Below, piece by piece: positions 15,840 to 24,248 of a stretch of DNA of 64,000 bases; within the stretch, counting starts at the first letter, position 1; the number at the start of each line of letters is the position of its first letter. A model generated the notes under the pieces. It did no database searches, had not been told where the DNA came from, and saw nothing but the letters and a program-made list of their open reading frames with translations. Made by a program: the position numbers and the translations under genes. This stretch comes from Verrucomicrobium sp. BvORR106 (GTDB taxonomy: Bacteria; Verrucomicrobiota; Verrucomicrobiia; Verrucomicrobiales; Verrucomicrobiaceae), in NCBI RefSeq assembly GCF_000739655.1, contig NZ_BATR01000104.1:124001-188000 (forward strand), read 5' to 3'.

Positions 15840-16346
15840 TTAGCGGCCTTCCCGAGTCAGCAAAAACTGACGTCTCTGAATACGGGTGGCCCGTATGTGT
15901 GCCATCTCCTGAGCTTCGGTCAACTCCCAGCGTCTGTCAGAAACGCCAACTTGCCAGTGACAGGCGCGGATGAGCACCCGCTGTCCTTGGGGGTTGAACC
16001 ACTCCAACAGCAGCATGTTTTTGAGCGTGGAGTTGTCGAAAACGAAACAGGGATGGCTTGGCCGGCAGCTTCTCTGCCAGAGCTGGCTCACTCGTCGAGA
16101 GGCGGACATCTCCCCGGCGGTTCCCGTCTGATGCGAGTGCATCGCGAGGGTGTCCTCGAGACTGGGCTCAGGGAAGGGATTGAAGAAACTGATCCGGCAC
16201 CCGGCGATGTCGCGGAGGAAATTACCCCGGAGTTCAACGATCACGGGCTCTGAACATCCGATCACCCACAGCCGTCCCCGGATATGGTGTGGCACCTCAT
16301 TGGAGAGGTAGCCGTGTGATACCGGATTGTTCAGGAGGATGTCCAT
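15840..16346 (-). CDS. Unrecognised protein upstream of CHAD
   Basis: A 168-residue soluble protein that I do not recognise. It begins MDILLNNPVSHGYLSNEVPHHI, then RGRLWVIGCSEPVIVELRGN and CRISFFNPFPEP, suggesting a beta-rich N-terminal domain, and ends with a basic helical tail (HIRATRIQRRQFLL). No signal peptide or membrane segment is visible. The upstream frame is open to 16466 but ATG 16346 has an AT-rich promoter-like sequence directly before it. It lies 25 bp from CHAD on the same strand, so a joint role with the polyphosphate-binding protein is possible but unproven. Confidence 0.6.
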   Translation of the reverse strand: MDILLNNPVSHGYLSNEVPHHIRGRLWVIGCSEPVIVELRGNFLRDIAGCRISFFNPFPEPSLEDTLAMHSHQTGTAGEMSASRRVSQLWQRSCRPSHPCFVFDNSTLKNMLLLEWFNPQGQRVLIRACHWQVGVSDRRWELTEAQEMAHIRATRIQRRQFLLTREGR

Positions 16347-16495
16347 TATAATAACTATAACGAAACAAAGACGTGTCGCAAGAGGAACTCTTAGCACATA
16401 TTTAGCTTTGCATGCAAATGCAAATGGCTTCTCACGGGTTGCATGGTCCGGAAATTTGTTGGACACATGACTATCGAACTTTTCCGCTGAATTGG
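16347..16495. promoter_or_regulatory. Divergent promoter region with TTTGCATGCAAA palindrome
   Basis: The 149-bp gap between the unknown gene (minus) and the glycosyltransferase gene (plus) is AT-rich. It contains the palindrome TTTGCATGCAAA at about 16407-16418, followed by a further GCAAATG, a plausible binding site for a regulator of one or both genes. Confidence 0.4.
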
Positions 16496-17275
16496 ATGCC
16501 GCTCCCTCTGTCTCTTTCCATCATTTCTTGTAACGAAGAAGCCAACCTGGGCCGGTGCCTCGCCAGTGCGGCGGACCTTGCGGAGGAGATTGTGCTGGTG
16601 GACTCGGGTTCCAAGGACCGAACTCGGGAGATTGCGGAGTCCTACGGGGCGCGCGTGGTGCATCAGGACTGGCTGGGTCACCGGGATCAAAAGAACGTGG
16701 CGCTCGGGTTATGTACCTGCCCTTGGGTGCTGGCATTGGATTGCGATGAGGAGCTCTCACTGGAACTTCGGGCCAGCATTCTGGAGTTCTTCCAGTCGGG
16801 CGAGGCGGAGCGCTTTGACGGTGGCATCTGCAATCGCAAGGTCTGGTTCCTGGGGCGCTGGATCACGCACGGCGACTGGTACCCGGACCGCAAGCTGCGC
16901 TTGTTCAAGCGGGAAGGGGCCCGGTGGGCGGGCAGCCCCGAGCATGATTACATCGAACTGAGCGGCCCGACGCAGCATCTGAAGGGGGACCTGCATCACT
17001 TCTCCTTCCCCAACATGAGCCGCTACGTGGACAAGATCAACGGCTTCGCGGACGTGTTCCTCGAACGCCAGAAGGCAGGAGGCAAGCAGTGGTCTCTGGC
17101 CTCCAATGTCTTCCGTCCCTGGTGGCGGTTTGTGCGTGCGTATATCTTGCGCAGGGGATTTCTGGATGGCTTTCCGGGGTTCTGGATCGCGGTGGCCACG
17201 TCTTTCTTTGCATTTGTGCGCTACAGCCGGAAGTATGAGGACGAGGTGGGATCCCAACCGCCACCCCGCGAATAG
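16496..17275 (+). CDS. Family 2 glycosyltransferase (WaaE/KdtX-like)
   Basis: A 259-residue GT-A fold enzyme. LSLSIISCNEEANLGRCLAS, EEIVLVDSGSKDRTREIAES, WLGHRDQKNVAL and VLALDCDEELS (DxD-like metal site) match the WaaE/KdtX subfamily, which adds a sugar to the inner core of LPS. A short amphipathic to hydrophobic stretch near residues 225-245 may contact the membrane. ATG 16496 was taken because the family motif starts immediately; an upstream frame to 16412 adds an unlikely leader. It is followed 6 bp later by a GT4 gene, so the pair forms a small LPS-type operon. Confidence 0.85.
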   Translation: MPLPLSLSIISCNEEANLGRCLASAADLAEEIVLVDSGSKDRTREIAESYGARVVHQDWLGHRDQKNVALGLCTCPWVLALDCDEELSLELRASILEFFQSGEAERFDGGICNRKVWFLGRWITHGDWYPDRKLRLFKREGARWAGSPEHDYIELSGPTQHLKGDLHHFSFPNMSRYVDKINGFADVFLERQKAGGKQWSLASNVFRPWWRFVRAYILRRGFLDGFPGFWIAVATSFFAFVRYSRKYEDEVGSQPPPRE

Positions 17276-17281
17276 CTCAAC

Positions 17282-18391
17282 ATGCGCATCGCTCTTATTT
17301 ATCATCAGTTTATCCCGCGTGGTGGTCTGGAAGGCTATCTCATGGAGTTTGCCATGAGGCTGAAGGCGGCCGGGCATGAGCTGGACGTGGTGACGGGTGA
17401 GATCCATCCCACGCTGGAGAAAGAACTGGATGCCCAGGTTCACCGGGTGCCACTCCTGAGGGGGTCTCCATTGCTGCGCATGTGGCAGTTCGAGCGGGAG
17501 GCCGCCCGGCTTGCCGGAGAGCTTCCCGTTTCCGTCACCATCGGATTTGGACGCACCACTGCTCATGATCTGCACCGTGCGGGTGGAGGATGCCATGCCG
17601 TGTACTCGCGGCTGCTGCCGCCATGGAAGCGCTGGTCGCTGAAGAATCTCCTCGAACTCAAGCTGGAGCGGCAGCTCTACACTTCAGGACGGACCCGCCA
17701 GTTTGTGGTAAACTCCGCGCAGGTGGCGGTCCAGTTGCAGGAGATCTACGGCACACCTGCCGATCAGTTTCAGGTGATCCACACGGCAGTGGATACCACC
17801 CGCTTTCAGCCGGCGGCAGACCGGGCCGCGGCAAAGGCGGCCGTCTGCAAACAACTGGGGAGCGATCCCAAGCGGCCGGCGTTTCTGTTTGTTTCACTGA
17901 GCCATCGGCGCAAAGGGCTGGACCCTCTGCTGGAGGCCTGGCGCGGGGTGGAGGCGGATCTGTGGATCGTGGGCAAGCCGCTGAACGCCCACTACCGGTC
18001 CTTGATCGCGAGGCATGGTCTGGAGGGTCGGGTCAAAACCATGGCTCCGCAGTCGAATGTGGCCCTGATCTACCAGTCGGCCGACTGGTTCATCCACCCG
18101 ACGCAGTATGATGCCTGCGCCAATACGGTGCTGCAAAGCATGGCCTGTGGACTCCCCGGTCTGATTTCCGTGCATGATGGGGTCATTGATTTGCTGGAGG
18201 ACGGGCGCAATGGCCTGCTCCTGAGCCAGCCCGGGGATCCGGGTGCGATCCGCGCTGCCGTAGGGCGGGCCATGGAGCTGGGTGAAGATGGGCGCAGGGT
18301 GATGGGGGAGGCCGCGCGGGAGACGGTGGTACCGCTCACCTGGGAGGCCCATTTGCGAAAGTGGATGCTGCTGATTGAAAAAATGGGCTAG
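17282..18391 (+). CDS. Family 4 glycosyltransferase (WaaG-like)
   Basis: A 369-residue GT-B enzyme. The N-terminal half starts MRIALIYHQFIPRGGLEGYL and includes TIGFGRTTAHDLHRAGGGCHA, a WaaG-like acceptor region; the C-terminal half has FVSLSHRRKGLDPLLEAW, SADWFIHPTQYDACANTVLQSMACG and LPGLISVHDGVIDLLEDG, with the expected Glu replaced by the DACANT...M context seen in WaaG relatives. WaaG glucosylates heptose I of the LPS core. It follows the GT2 gene after 6 bp. Together they likely build part of the LPS core; acceptor and donor sugars are inferred only from family. Confidence 0.85.
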   Translation: MRIALIYHQFIPRGGLEGYLMEFAMRLKAAGHELDVVTGEIHPTLEKELDAQVHRVPLLRGSPLLRMWQFEREAARLAGELPVSVTIGFGRTTAHDLHRAGGGCHAVYSRLLPPWKRWSLKNLLELKLERQLYTSGRTRQFVVNSAQVAVQLQEIYGTPADQFQVIHTAVDTTRFQPAADRAAAKAAVCKQLGSDPKRPAFLFVSLSHRRKGLDPLLEAWRGVEADLWIVGKPLNAHYRSLIARHGLEGRVKTMAPQSNVALIYQSADWFIHPTQYDACANTVLQSMACGLPGLISVHDGVIDLLEDGRNGLLLSQPGDPGAIRAAVGRAMELGEDGRRVMGEAARETVVPLTWEAHLRKWMLLIEKMG

Positions 18392-18489
18392 GTACCAGAT
18401 GTTGGGTCGGGGGTGACGATCTTGTCACACTCGGAGGTTTGTTGAGCTCGACGAATCCGTCACATTCAAGGGGATACCCCAACACTCCT

Positions 18490-19197
18490 ATGTCTGACAA
18501 ATCACTCATTCTCATCGCGGACGACGAAGAAGATGTTCGCGAACTCGTCGGGATGAATCTCCGACGGGCTGGATATGACACTGTCGAGGCGGCGGACGGG
18601 CTGCAGACGCTGGCCCAAGTAAGAAGACGCAAGCCGGATGCCATCGTGCTAGACGTGATGATGCCAGGCCGGGATGGCTTTGGCGTCTGCCAGGAACTGC
18701 GGGAGGATGAAAATACCCGGCACATTCCTGTGATCATGCTCACAGCCAAGGGGCAAACGCAGGACCGCATCGCTGGTCTGGAGCGTGGTGCGGATGACTA
18801 CCTTTCCAAGCCCTTCAGCCCCAAAGAGCTGGTGCTGCGGGTGCAGGCGCTGCTGCGCCGGGCCGCTACGGTGGTCTCCGGGTCCGAGCTGAAAGAGGGG
18901 CCCTTCGAATTTGACCTCTCCGGAGTGAAGCTGAATCTGGGGGGGCAACCCATGGATTTGACACTTCTGGAGTTCAAGCTGCTGCATCTGCTCGCCAGCC
19001 GGAAGGGCGAGGTGGTGGAGCGCGACTTCATTCTGCGTGAAGTGTGGGGATACACCGAGCAAGTGCGCACCCGCACGCTCGACACCCACGTGAAGCGCTT
19101 GCGTGAAAAGCTGGGCGAGCATGCTGAGTGGCTGCAGACGTCTCGTGGCTTCGGCTACATCTTCAAGGAACCTTCGCCTGTGGCGGTTGCCGTTTAG
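18490..19197 (+). CDS. Two-component response regulator, PhoB/OmpR type
   Basis: A 235-residue regulator. Receiver domain (1-120): acidic pocket ADDEED, phospho-acceptor Asp in VLDVMMPG, Thr in MLTAKG and Lys in LSKPFSP. Winged-helix DNA-binding domain (130-225): LTLLEFKLLHLLASRKGEVV, and RTLDTHVKRLREKL with SRGFGYIF. ATG 18490 fits the receiver start; an upstream frame from 18439 is not needed. The histidine kinase gene follows after 41 bp. The pair resembles PhoB/PhoR, but there are no phosphate transport genes here, so the signal is open. Two GTCACA motifs 35 bp apart precede it (18424 and 18459), possibly an autoregulatory site. Confidence 0.85.
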   Translation: MSDKSLILIADDEEDVRELVGMNLRRAGYDTVEAADGLQTLAQVRRRKPDAIVLDVMMPGRDGFGVCQELREDENTRHIPVIMLTAKGQTQDRIAGLERGADDYLSKPFSPKELVLRVQALLRRAATVVSGSELKEGPFEFDLSGVKLNLGGQPMDLTLLEFKLLHLLASRKGEVVERDFILREVWGYTEQVRTRTLDTHVKRLREKLGEHAEWLQTSRGFGYIFKEPSPVAVAV

Positions 19198-19238
19198 ATT
19201 CGGTTTCGCATCGTGGCACCCCGGCCTTTATCGTTCAA

Positions 19239-20504
19239 ATGACCGCTTTTGCTATCGGGGTGCTGTTTACGTTGGTGGTGTGCAGCTGGCTATGGCTGCG
19301 ATCTCGGATTCACGTGCGTGAGCTGGAAGCAGACCTGATGAAGAAGCTGAAGGTGGAAGAGAGCTTTGTGCAGCGAAATCAACGCCGGGCGGAAATGCTG
19401 CACCAGCTGGTGGACGGCATTGACGATGGATTGTTCATCGTCAGCCCCGAGCTCAAAGTTATTTTCGTGAACCGCGGTGCCATGCGGTTCTTTCAGCCGG
19501 TGTCAGAGCCGGTGGGGCGCACTCTGCTGGAGTGCGTGCGGGATCACCGCATCGTGGAACTAGTGGCCACCGCTGCCGAAAAGGGAACACGGGTGAAGGA
19601 GGAGTTCCTGGTGGCCATGAGCGGCCAGGCCAAGACGATCGAGGATCGTGTGTACTCTGTGGAAGTGCTTTCCCTGCGGGCCACGATGCCAACCGAAATG
19701 GACGGCGCGCTTCTCATGGTGCTACGGGATGAGACTGACAAGCATGCGCTGGAGAAGATCCGCAAGGATTTCGTGGCGAATGCCTCTCATGAACTGCGTA
19801 CGCCGCTGTCCATCATCAATGGGTATCTCGAGAACCTGGTGGAAGGCGATATCGAGACACCAGAAGAGGCGAAGCGTGCCTACATGGTGATGAAGAAGCA
19901 TGGCGACCGCCTGGCTTCCACGGTGGAAGATCTGCTGGTCATCAGCCGCATGGAGTCGGGTGAGCACGATGCCGTGCGTGCGGAGGAGTTCGACTTCCGT
20001 GCCTGCGCGCAGGACGTGGTGCATCGCCTCAGCCCGGTGATTCAGAGTAAAGATGCCAGTGTGACGCTGGATATGGAGGAGGGCTCCGCAGTGATCTCCG
20101 GCGACCGCTACTACTGGGACCAGATCCTCTTCAATCTGGTGAGCAACGCCCTCAAGGAAAACCTGGCAAAGGGCTTGGAGGTTGTGATCCGACTTCGCCA
20201 GGAGGCGGAGTCGTCGGAGATTCAGGTGCGGGACAACGGCGTGGGCATTCCGCATGCTGATCTGCCGTTTGTCTTCAAGCGCTTCTATCGGGTGGCTCGC
20301 CACCATTCCCAGGAGATCAAGGGGACGGGGCTGGGGCTTTCCATTGTGAAACGGGCTGTGGAAGCCCATCGTGGCACCATCACGCTGCACAGCCGTCCTG
20401 GCATCGAGACTGTCTTCACCATTCGCATCCCGCGCAAAGGCGGGGACTTGCTGGTCACGGAAGAGACCCAGTCAGCTGTTCCTCAGCTGCTGTCCGCCGA
20501 TTGA
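19239..20504 (+). CDS. Sensor histidine kinase, PhoR-like
   Basis: A 421-residue kinase. A single N-terminal membrane helix (AFAIGVLFTLVVCSWLWL), a PAS-like domain (LVDGIDDGLFIVSPELKVIFVN), a HisKA domain with ASHELRTPLSIINGYLENL (His phospho-acceptor), then HATPase_c with N box LFNLVSNALKEN, G1 VRDNGVGIP, F box region FKRFYRV and G2 GTGLGLSIV. There is no periplasmic sensor loop, which is PhoR-like, and sensing probably occurs in the cytoplasm through PAS or a partner protein. ATG 19239 puts the membrane helix at the N-terminus. It pairs with the regulator encoded just upstream. Confidence 0.85.
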   Translation: MTAFAIGVLFTLVVCSWLWLRSRIHVRELEADLMKKLKVEESFVQRNQRRAEMLHQLVDGIDDGLFIVSPELKVIFVNRGAMRFFQPVSEPVGRTLLECVRDHRIVELVATAAEKGTRVKEEFLVAMSGQAKTIEDRVYSVEVLSLRATMPTEMDGALLMVLRDETDKHALEKIRKDFVANASHELRTPLSIINGYLENLVEGDIETPEEAKRAYMVMKKHGDRLASTVEDLLVISRMESGEHDAVRAEEFDFRACAQDVVHRLSPVIQSKDASVTLDMEEGSAVISGDRYYWDQILFNLVSNALKENLAKGLEVVIRLRQEAESSEIQVRDNGVGIPHADLPFVFKRFYRVARHHSQEIKGTGLGLSIVKRAVEAHRGTITLHSRPGIETVFTIRIPRKGGDLLVTEETQSAVPQLLSAD

Positions 20505-20533
20505 GCGTGGTTCAAGGTATCGAGACTCAGGGG

Positions 20534-20580
20534 CGGGCTGGGAAGCCCGTAGGTTCATCCACCTTCCTATGAAGGTGGAT
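20534..20580. terminator. Twin hairpins between convergent genes
   Basis: Hairpin 1: CGGGCT/AGCCCG (20534-20549, GGGA loop). Hairpin 2: ATCCACCTTC/GAAGGTGGAT (20557-20580, CTAT loop), a perfect 10-bp stem. They lie between the convergent histidine kinase and NlpC/P60 genes and probably end transcripts from one or both sides, although neither has a T-run. Confidence 0.5.
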
Positions 20581-20595
20581 TCAGAGCGGCCCAGA

Positions 20596-21381
20596 TCACC
20601 GTGACTTGCCGCCGCGGATCTTCTCCCAGGCCGCACTGGGCAGCGGAGCGTAGCCGTAGAACTCTGCGGGGCTGCCCGGCTTGGGCAGGGGAAAGTCGAA
20701 GACGCTGACCCCGTTCTGACGTTCGCCATCGAAGGAGCGGCCGTCGCTGGCGCCAAAGATGACAGGCTTGCCGTTCTCCTTGCGCTTCCCGAGGTAGATC
20801 ATCACGTGAGTGACTGGCGTGGAGCGGGGAGCATTGCTCTCATAGGTCCCGGTCCAGAAAAGCAGATCTCCGGGCTTCATCGCGGAGAAGGCCGGGTCCT
20901 TGAGATTCCCGACGTGCTCGGTCCGGTAGAGCATGCTCTGGCGCATGGTCCAGTCGCAGACTTCGCTGGACTGGCGGGGTACGTCAGAGACGCCCAGCTT
21001 GTGCAGCAGGTGGTAAATGGTGCCAGAGCAGTCCATGCCTCCAGATTTGGGATCCGAAGAGCCGAACTGGTAGCGCAGATTCAGCTTGGTGAGGGCCAGT
21101 GCCTCGGTGACCAGAGTCTGCAGAGGGGCTGGATAGCCGTCGTACCCCTCGATCTCATCGGGCGAAAGGGTGGCGACGTGGGCCGCCTTGGCCGATCCAG
21201 CAGGTTTGATGACGGTGGACAACGACTCCTCAGGCTCCGCGACCTTGGCCCGCGGGGCCGCGGTGGGCAGGGGAGGAATGGGGAGGGTGTTGCTGGCGGA
21301 ATCCTGGGCACGCAGGACCGGGGCGGATAGCAGACCGGCCAGCAGGCATGCCAGGCAGGTGGAAGGCGTCACGGGGTGCAT
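20596..21381 (-). CDS. NlpC/P60 family cell-wall hydrolase
   Basis: A 261-residue exported protein with signal peptide (TCLACLLAGLLSAPVLRA). After a Pro-rich linker (about 28-70) comes an NlpC/P60-type papain-like domain: catalytic Cys in GGMDCSGTIYHLL, His in VTHVMIYLG, and a third polar position in FGASDGRSF. The family cleaves peptide bonds in peptidoglycan stems. The spacing between Cys and His (about 75 residues, including MKPGDLLFWTG) is normal. It lies 31 bp downstream of opgH on the same strand and may be cotranscribed with the periplasmic glucan operon. Confidence 0.8.
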   Translation of the reverse strand: MHPVTPSTCLACLLAGLLSAPVLRAQDSASNTLPIPPLPTAAPRAKVAEPEESLSTVIKPAGSAKAAHVATLSPDEIEGYDGYPAPLQTLVTEALALTKLNLRYQFGSSDPKSGGMDCSGTIYHLLHKLGVSDVPRQSSEVCDWTMRQSMLYRTEHVGNLKDPAFSAMKPGDLLFWTGTYESNAPRSTPVTHVMIYLGKRKENGKPVIFGASDGRSFDGERQNGVSVFDFPLPKPGSPAEFYGYAPLPSAAWEKIRGGKSR

Positions 21382-21412
21382 GCGTGGATGCTACCAGACG
21401 ATTTCAAATGGC

Positions 21413-23575
21413 TCAAGCCGTCACTTCCTTCTGCGCAAGCAGATGGGTGAAGGGATTGGGGGCCACGAGGTTGTACTGCCGGATCGCGAGCCGCCAGAAC
21501 GGTGCGAGGTTCTCATCCGCCGCCGACCAGAGCTGGTAGTGCAGGTGGGTGACCGAATCCTGATCGTAGAGCACCGCCACGAGCTCCTTGGAGCTCAGCG
21601 AATTGGGCCCTTGGGCGACCAGCTTCTGCGCCAGGTAGGCGAAGTACTCCCGGGAGTGGTGCGGGTGCTTCCTGCGACGCAGCAGGCTCACGTGCAGACC
21701 GTTCACGTAGGGATCCAGGCAGACTTGGATGAGACCGTAGCGCTGCTCCATTTCGGGCTGCATCTTCGGGCGGTCCTTCACCTCCTTGAGGTGCTGGTTC
21801 AGCGCCTGAAGCACCGGCGGCGGGTGCAGTTCCTCAGGGGTGAGGAACAGGCCAAACCGCTGAAGGGAGCGGTTGCTGGAGGTCATGATGGCAAAGGGAA
21901 TGGCCACCACCAGGGCGAGCAGCACAGGGCTGATCCAGAGGAGGAAGTTCGAAGAGATGAAAAAGGCCAGGACTCCCCAGGCGACGCCGAGGATGGAAGT
22001 GCCCCCGAAGGTGAGAATTGGTTCCCGCCAGTCGATGCCGGAGCCCAGCTTGCGGCGCTGGGCCACCCAGCTGACGCCTTGGCCCAGGATGGTCTTCATC
22101 ACAAACTTGCTGTGGAAGATCATCATCACGGGGGCCATGAACGTGAAGAGCAGCGTATCAAGCAGGCTGCTGAAGGCAGTCAGCATGCGAAGACGGAAGG
22201 GTTTGAACATGCGCCCCGTGACCACTTCATCCATGACGATAACGGTCTTCGGCAGGAAGATGAACATGAGCGTAAGCAGGAGAAGGAGCTGACCGGCAAA
22301 GCTGGCCTGCTGCCCCATCACCCCCTCACCCATGCCAGCCATGATCGTGCCCAGCACCAGGAAGATCAGCCACAGCGGGGAGCTCACATAGCTCATGATG
22401 CCGTGGAAGAAGTTCAGCCGGCTGATCGGATGCCAGCCGCGGGCGAAAAGCAGCCAGAAGTGCTGCATGTTGCCCAGGCACCAGCGGCGGTCACGCTTGA
22501 GCATGTCGATGAGCGTGGGAGGGCCCTCCTCATAGCTGCCGTGGTCTGTGGGGATCAGCCGTACGGCATACCCAGCTTTTCGCATGAGCGCGGCTTCCAC
22601 GAAGTCGTGACTCATGATGTGCCCGCCAAAGGGAACCTTGGCCGGCAGCGGCGGTAGGGCACAGTATTCGATGAAAGGGGCGAGACGGATGATGGCATTG
22701 TGGCCCCAGAAGTTGGCCTCACCACACTGCCAGTAGTTGAGCCCCGCGATGAAGGCCGGGCCGTAGAGCGCCTGCGCGAACTGCATGACACGGCCCAGGA
22801 AGGTGTCCGCTCCGATCTGTTTGGGAAAGGTCTGAAGAATGCCCACGCCAGGGTTCTTCTCCATGATGCGGACCATGTTCACCATGAGTGAGCCACTCAT
22901 GACGCTGTCCGCGTCGAACACGATCATGTAACGGTAGCGCTTGCCCCAGCGCCGGCAGAAGTCGCTCACGTTGCCGCTCTTGCGGTTGATGGGCGTGCGT
23001 CGCTTGCGGTAGAAGATGCGGCCGAAGGCGTTGAGTTGGCGGCAGAGCTCCAGCCACCCCGTTTCCTCCTCGATCCACTTGTTGGAATCGTCGGAGTCGC
23101 TCAGGATGAAAAAGTCGAAATGCTCGAGCTTGCCGGTCTTGTTCAGCGAGTTGTAAACCGCACGAAGGCCTTCAAAGACGCGGGTGACGTCTTCGTTGTA
23201 CACCGGGATGATGATGGCCGTGGTGGCGTGCAGCGGAGCATCAAGGTCGTCCTTGGTGATGGTGCGGAAGAGGTCAACGGGATCCGGTTTGGCCCGGTTC
23301 ATGATCCACACCCCAATCAAGGCCGTCCAGAAGCCGACGTTGAGCTGGTAGTAGAGGGGGATGAAGACCAGGATGATGCCCACTTCATACCAGGCCATGC
23401 CATCCACCTGCAGCATGAGAAACAGCAGCCAGATGCCGATGACGGTGCCCAGAAATACGAACGAGAAGAACGTGGCCCGACGCATCCGTGAAGTCGTGAC
23501 GGAGGGCAACCCTGCATGAGATGCAAGCTGCGCGGTGCGGCTACCCATGGGTGGGTGAACGGCGGGGGTACTCAT
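21413..23575 (-). CDS. opgH: Glucans biosynthesis glucosyltransferase H
   Basis: A 720-residue inner-membrane GT2 enzyme that polymerises UDP-glucose into the backbone of osmoregulated periplasmic glucans. Two N-terminal helices are followed by the catalytic domain with IIIPVYNEDVTRVFEGL, DSDDSNKW, DADSVMSG and RRWCLGN (the RxxRW-type motif), then several more helices (about 400-590) and a cytoplasmic tail. GGHIMSHDFVEAALMRKAGY and SYEEGPPTLIDMLKRDRRW are near-diagnostic for MdoH/OpgH. It lacks part of the long N-terminal extension of E. coli OpgH (847 residues). Its ATG overlaps the stop of the upstream unknown gene by 4 bp, implying translational coupling. Confidence 0.92.
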   Translation of the reverse strand: MSTPAVHPPMGSRTAQLASHAGLPSVTTSRMRRATFFSFVFLGTVIGIWLLFLMLQVDGMAWYEVGIILVFIPLYYQLNVGFWTALIGVWIMNRAKPDPVDLFRTITKDDLDAPLHATTAIIIPVYNEDVTRVFEGLRAVYNSLNKTGKLEHFDFFILSDSDDSNKWIEEETGWLELCRQLNAFGRIFYRKRRTPINRKSGNVSDFCRRWGKRYRYMIVFDADSVMSGSLMVNMVRIMEKNPGVGILQTFPKQIGADTFLGRVMQFAQALYGPAFIAGLNYWQCGEANFWGHNAIIRLAPFIEYCALPPLPAKVPFGGHIMSHDFVEAALMRKAGYAVRLIPTDHGSYEEGPPTLIDMLKRDRRWCLGNMQHFWLLFARGWHPISRLNFFHGIMSYVSSPLWLIFLVLGTIMAGMGEGVMGQQASFAGQLLLLLTLMFIFLPKTVIVMDEVVTGRMFKPFRLRMLTAFSSLLDTLLFTFMAPVMMIFHSKFVMKTILGQGVSWVAQRRKLGSGIDWREPILTFGGTSILGVAWGVLAFFISSNFLLWISPVLLALVVAIPFAIMTSSNRSLQRFGLFLTPEELHPPPVLQALNQHLKEVKDRPKMQPEMEQRYGLIQVCLDPYVNGLHVSLLRRRKHPHHSREYFAYLAQKLVAQGPNSLSSKELVAVLYDQDSVTHLHYQLWSAADENLAPFWRLAIRQYNLVAPNPFTHLLAQKEVTA

Positions 23576-24186
23576 TTGTCAATGGTCAACCGGTAAACTG
23601 CTGTAAGGACGGCGGCCACAAACAACAACAACACGAAATAGCGGACGAAGGCGAAGGGGCGACGGTCGGTCTCATCTTCCTCCTCATCACCGAACAACCC
23701 GAGGTCGATGGCGCGAGGAGTCATCTTGGAGACCTGGAGACGGGGGCCAGAGGCCCGGATGGCGGAGCGCATGGCTTCGGCCATATCGGGCGGGAGGTTG
23801 TCCCGATCGATGAAGAAATGGGGCCAGCGGGTGGGCCCATCGCAAAGGTGGAAGCCGAGGCGGCCTGAACCTTCGATCTGGGACTCCGTCAATTCCATGC
23901 CTTCATAGATCTGCCCCAGCCACTCACGCAGCATGAGACGAGCCTGCTCGATGGCATGGGCGGTCGGAGTCCGTTTGGGGTCAGCCTCGTGGGCATCTGC
24001 CGCACGGCGCAGCGTTTCCAGAATGAGCTGTGTCCTCCGAATGCGATTGTGCAGGCGGAAGGACCGGAAGTAGTCAGCCAGCCGGGCGTAGGCCTCGTTC
24101 CATTCCTCCTCCGAGCCCGTCTTGGGCGCGAAGTGGATGGTGACGGCCTCCATCGGGAGGGCGGATTGAAGATCAGATAGCGACAT
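23572..24186 (-). CDS. Unrecognised membrane-anchored protein between opgG and opgH
   Basis: A 204-residue protein that I do not recognise. From ATG 24186 it has a mostly helical, charged N-terminal region (EEEWNEAYARLADYFRSFRLHNR; then ILETLRRAADAH and ARLMLREWLGQIYEGME), a short beta-type part (GRLGFHLCDGPTRWPHFFIDRD), an acidic hinge (GDEEEDETDRRP) and one C-terminal membrane helix (FVLLLFVAAVLTAVYRL), so it is likely tail-anchored facing the cytoplasm. It sits 62 bp after opgG and overlaps opgH by 4 bp (ATGA). The placement suggests a subunit, regulator or localisation factor of the OpgH synthase. An in-frame upstream start at 24228 is possible. Confidence 0.7.
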   Translation of the reverse strand: MSLSDLQSALPMEAVTIHFAPKTGSEEEWNEAYARLADYFRSFRLHNRIRRTQLILETLRRAADAHEADPKRTPTAHAIEQARLMLREWLGQIYEGMELTESQIEGSGRLGFHLCDGPTRWPHFFIDRDNLPPDMAEAMRSAIRASGPRLQVSKMTPRAIDLGLFGDEEEDETDRRPFAFVRYFVLLLFVAAVLTAVYRLTIDK

Positions 24187-24248
24187 GGAAGAACGGGACC
24201 GCGGGCCGGAAAGGTGATACTGACGCAAACCCGCGGCAACTTATTCTA

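Noticed and set aside
18420-18470. Pho-box upstream of the PhoB-like gene
   Set aside because: Two GTCACA motifs are present but 35 bp apart, not the 11-bp period of a Pho box.
21170-22657. 495-residue plus-strand open frame antisense to opgH and the NlpC/P60 gene
   Set aside because: Low-complexity His/Gly/Glu-rich translation typical of an antisense shadow; it covers two well-supported minus-strand genes.
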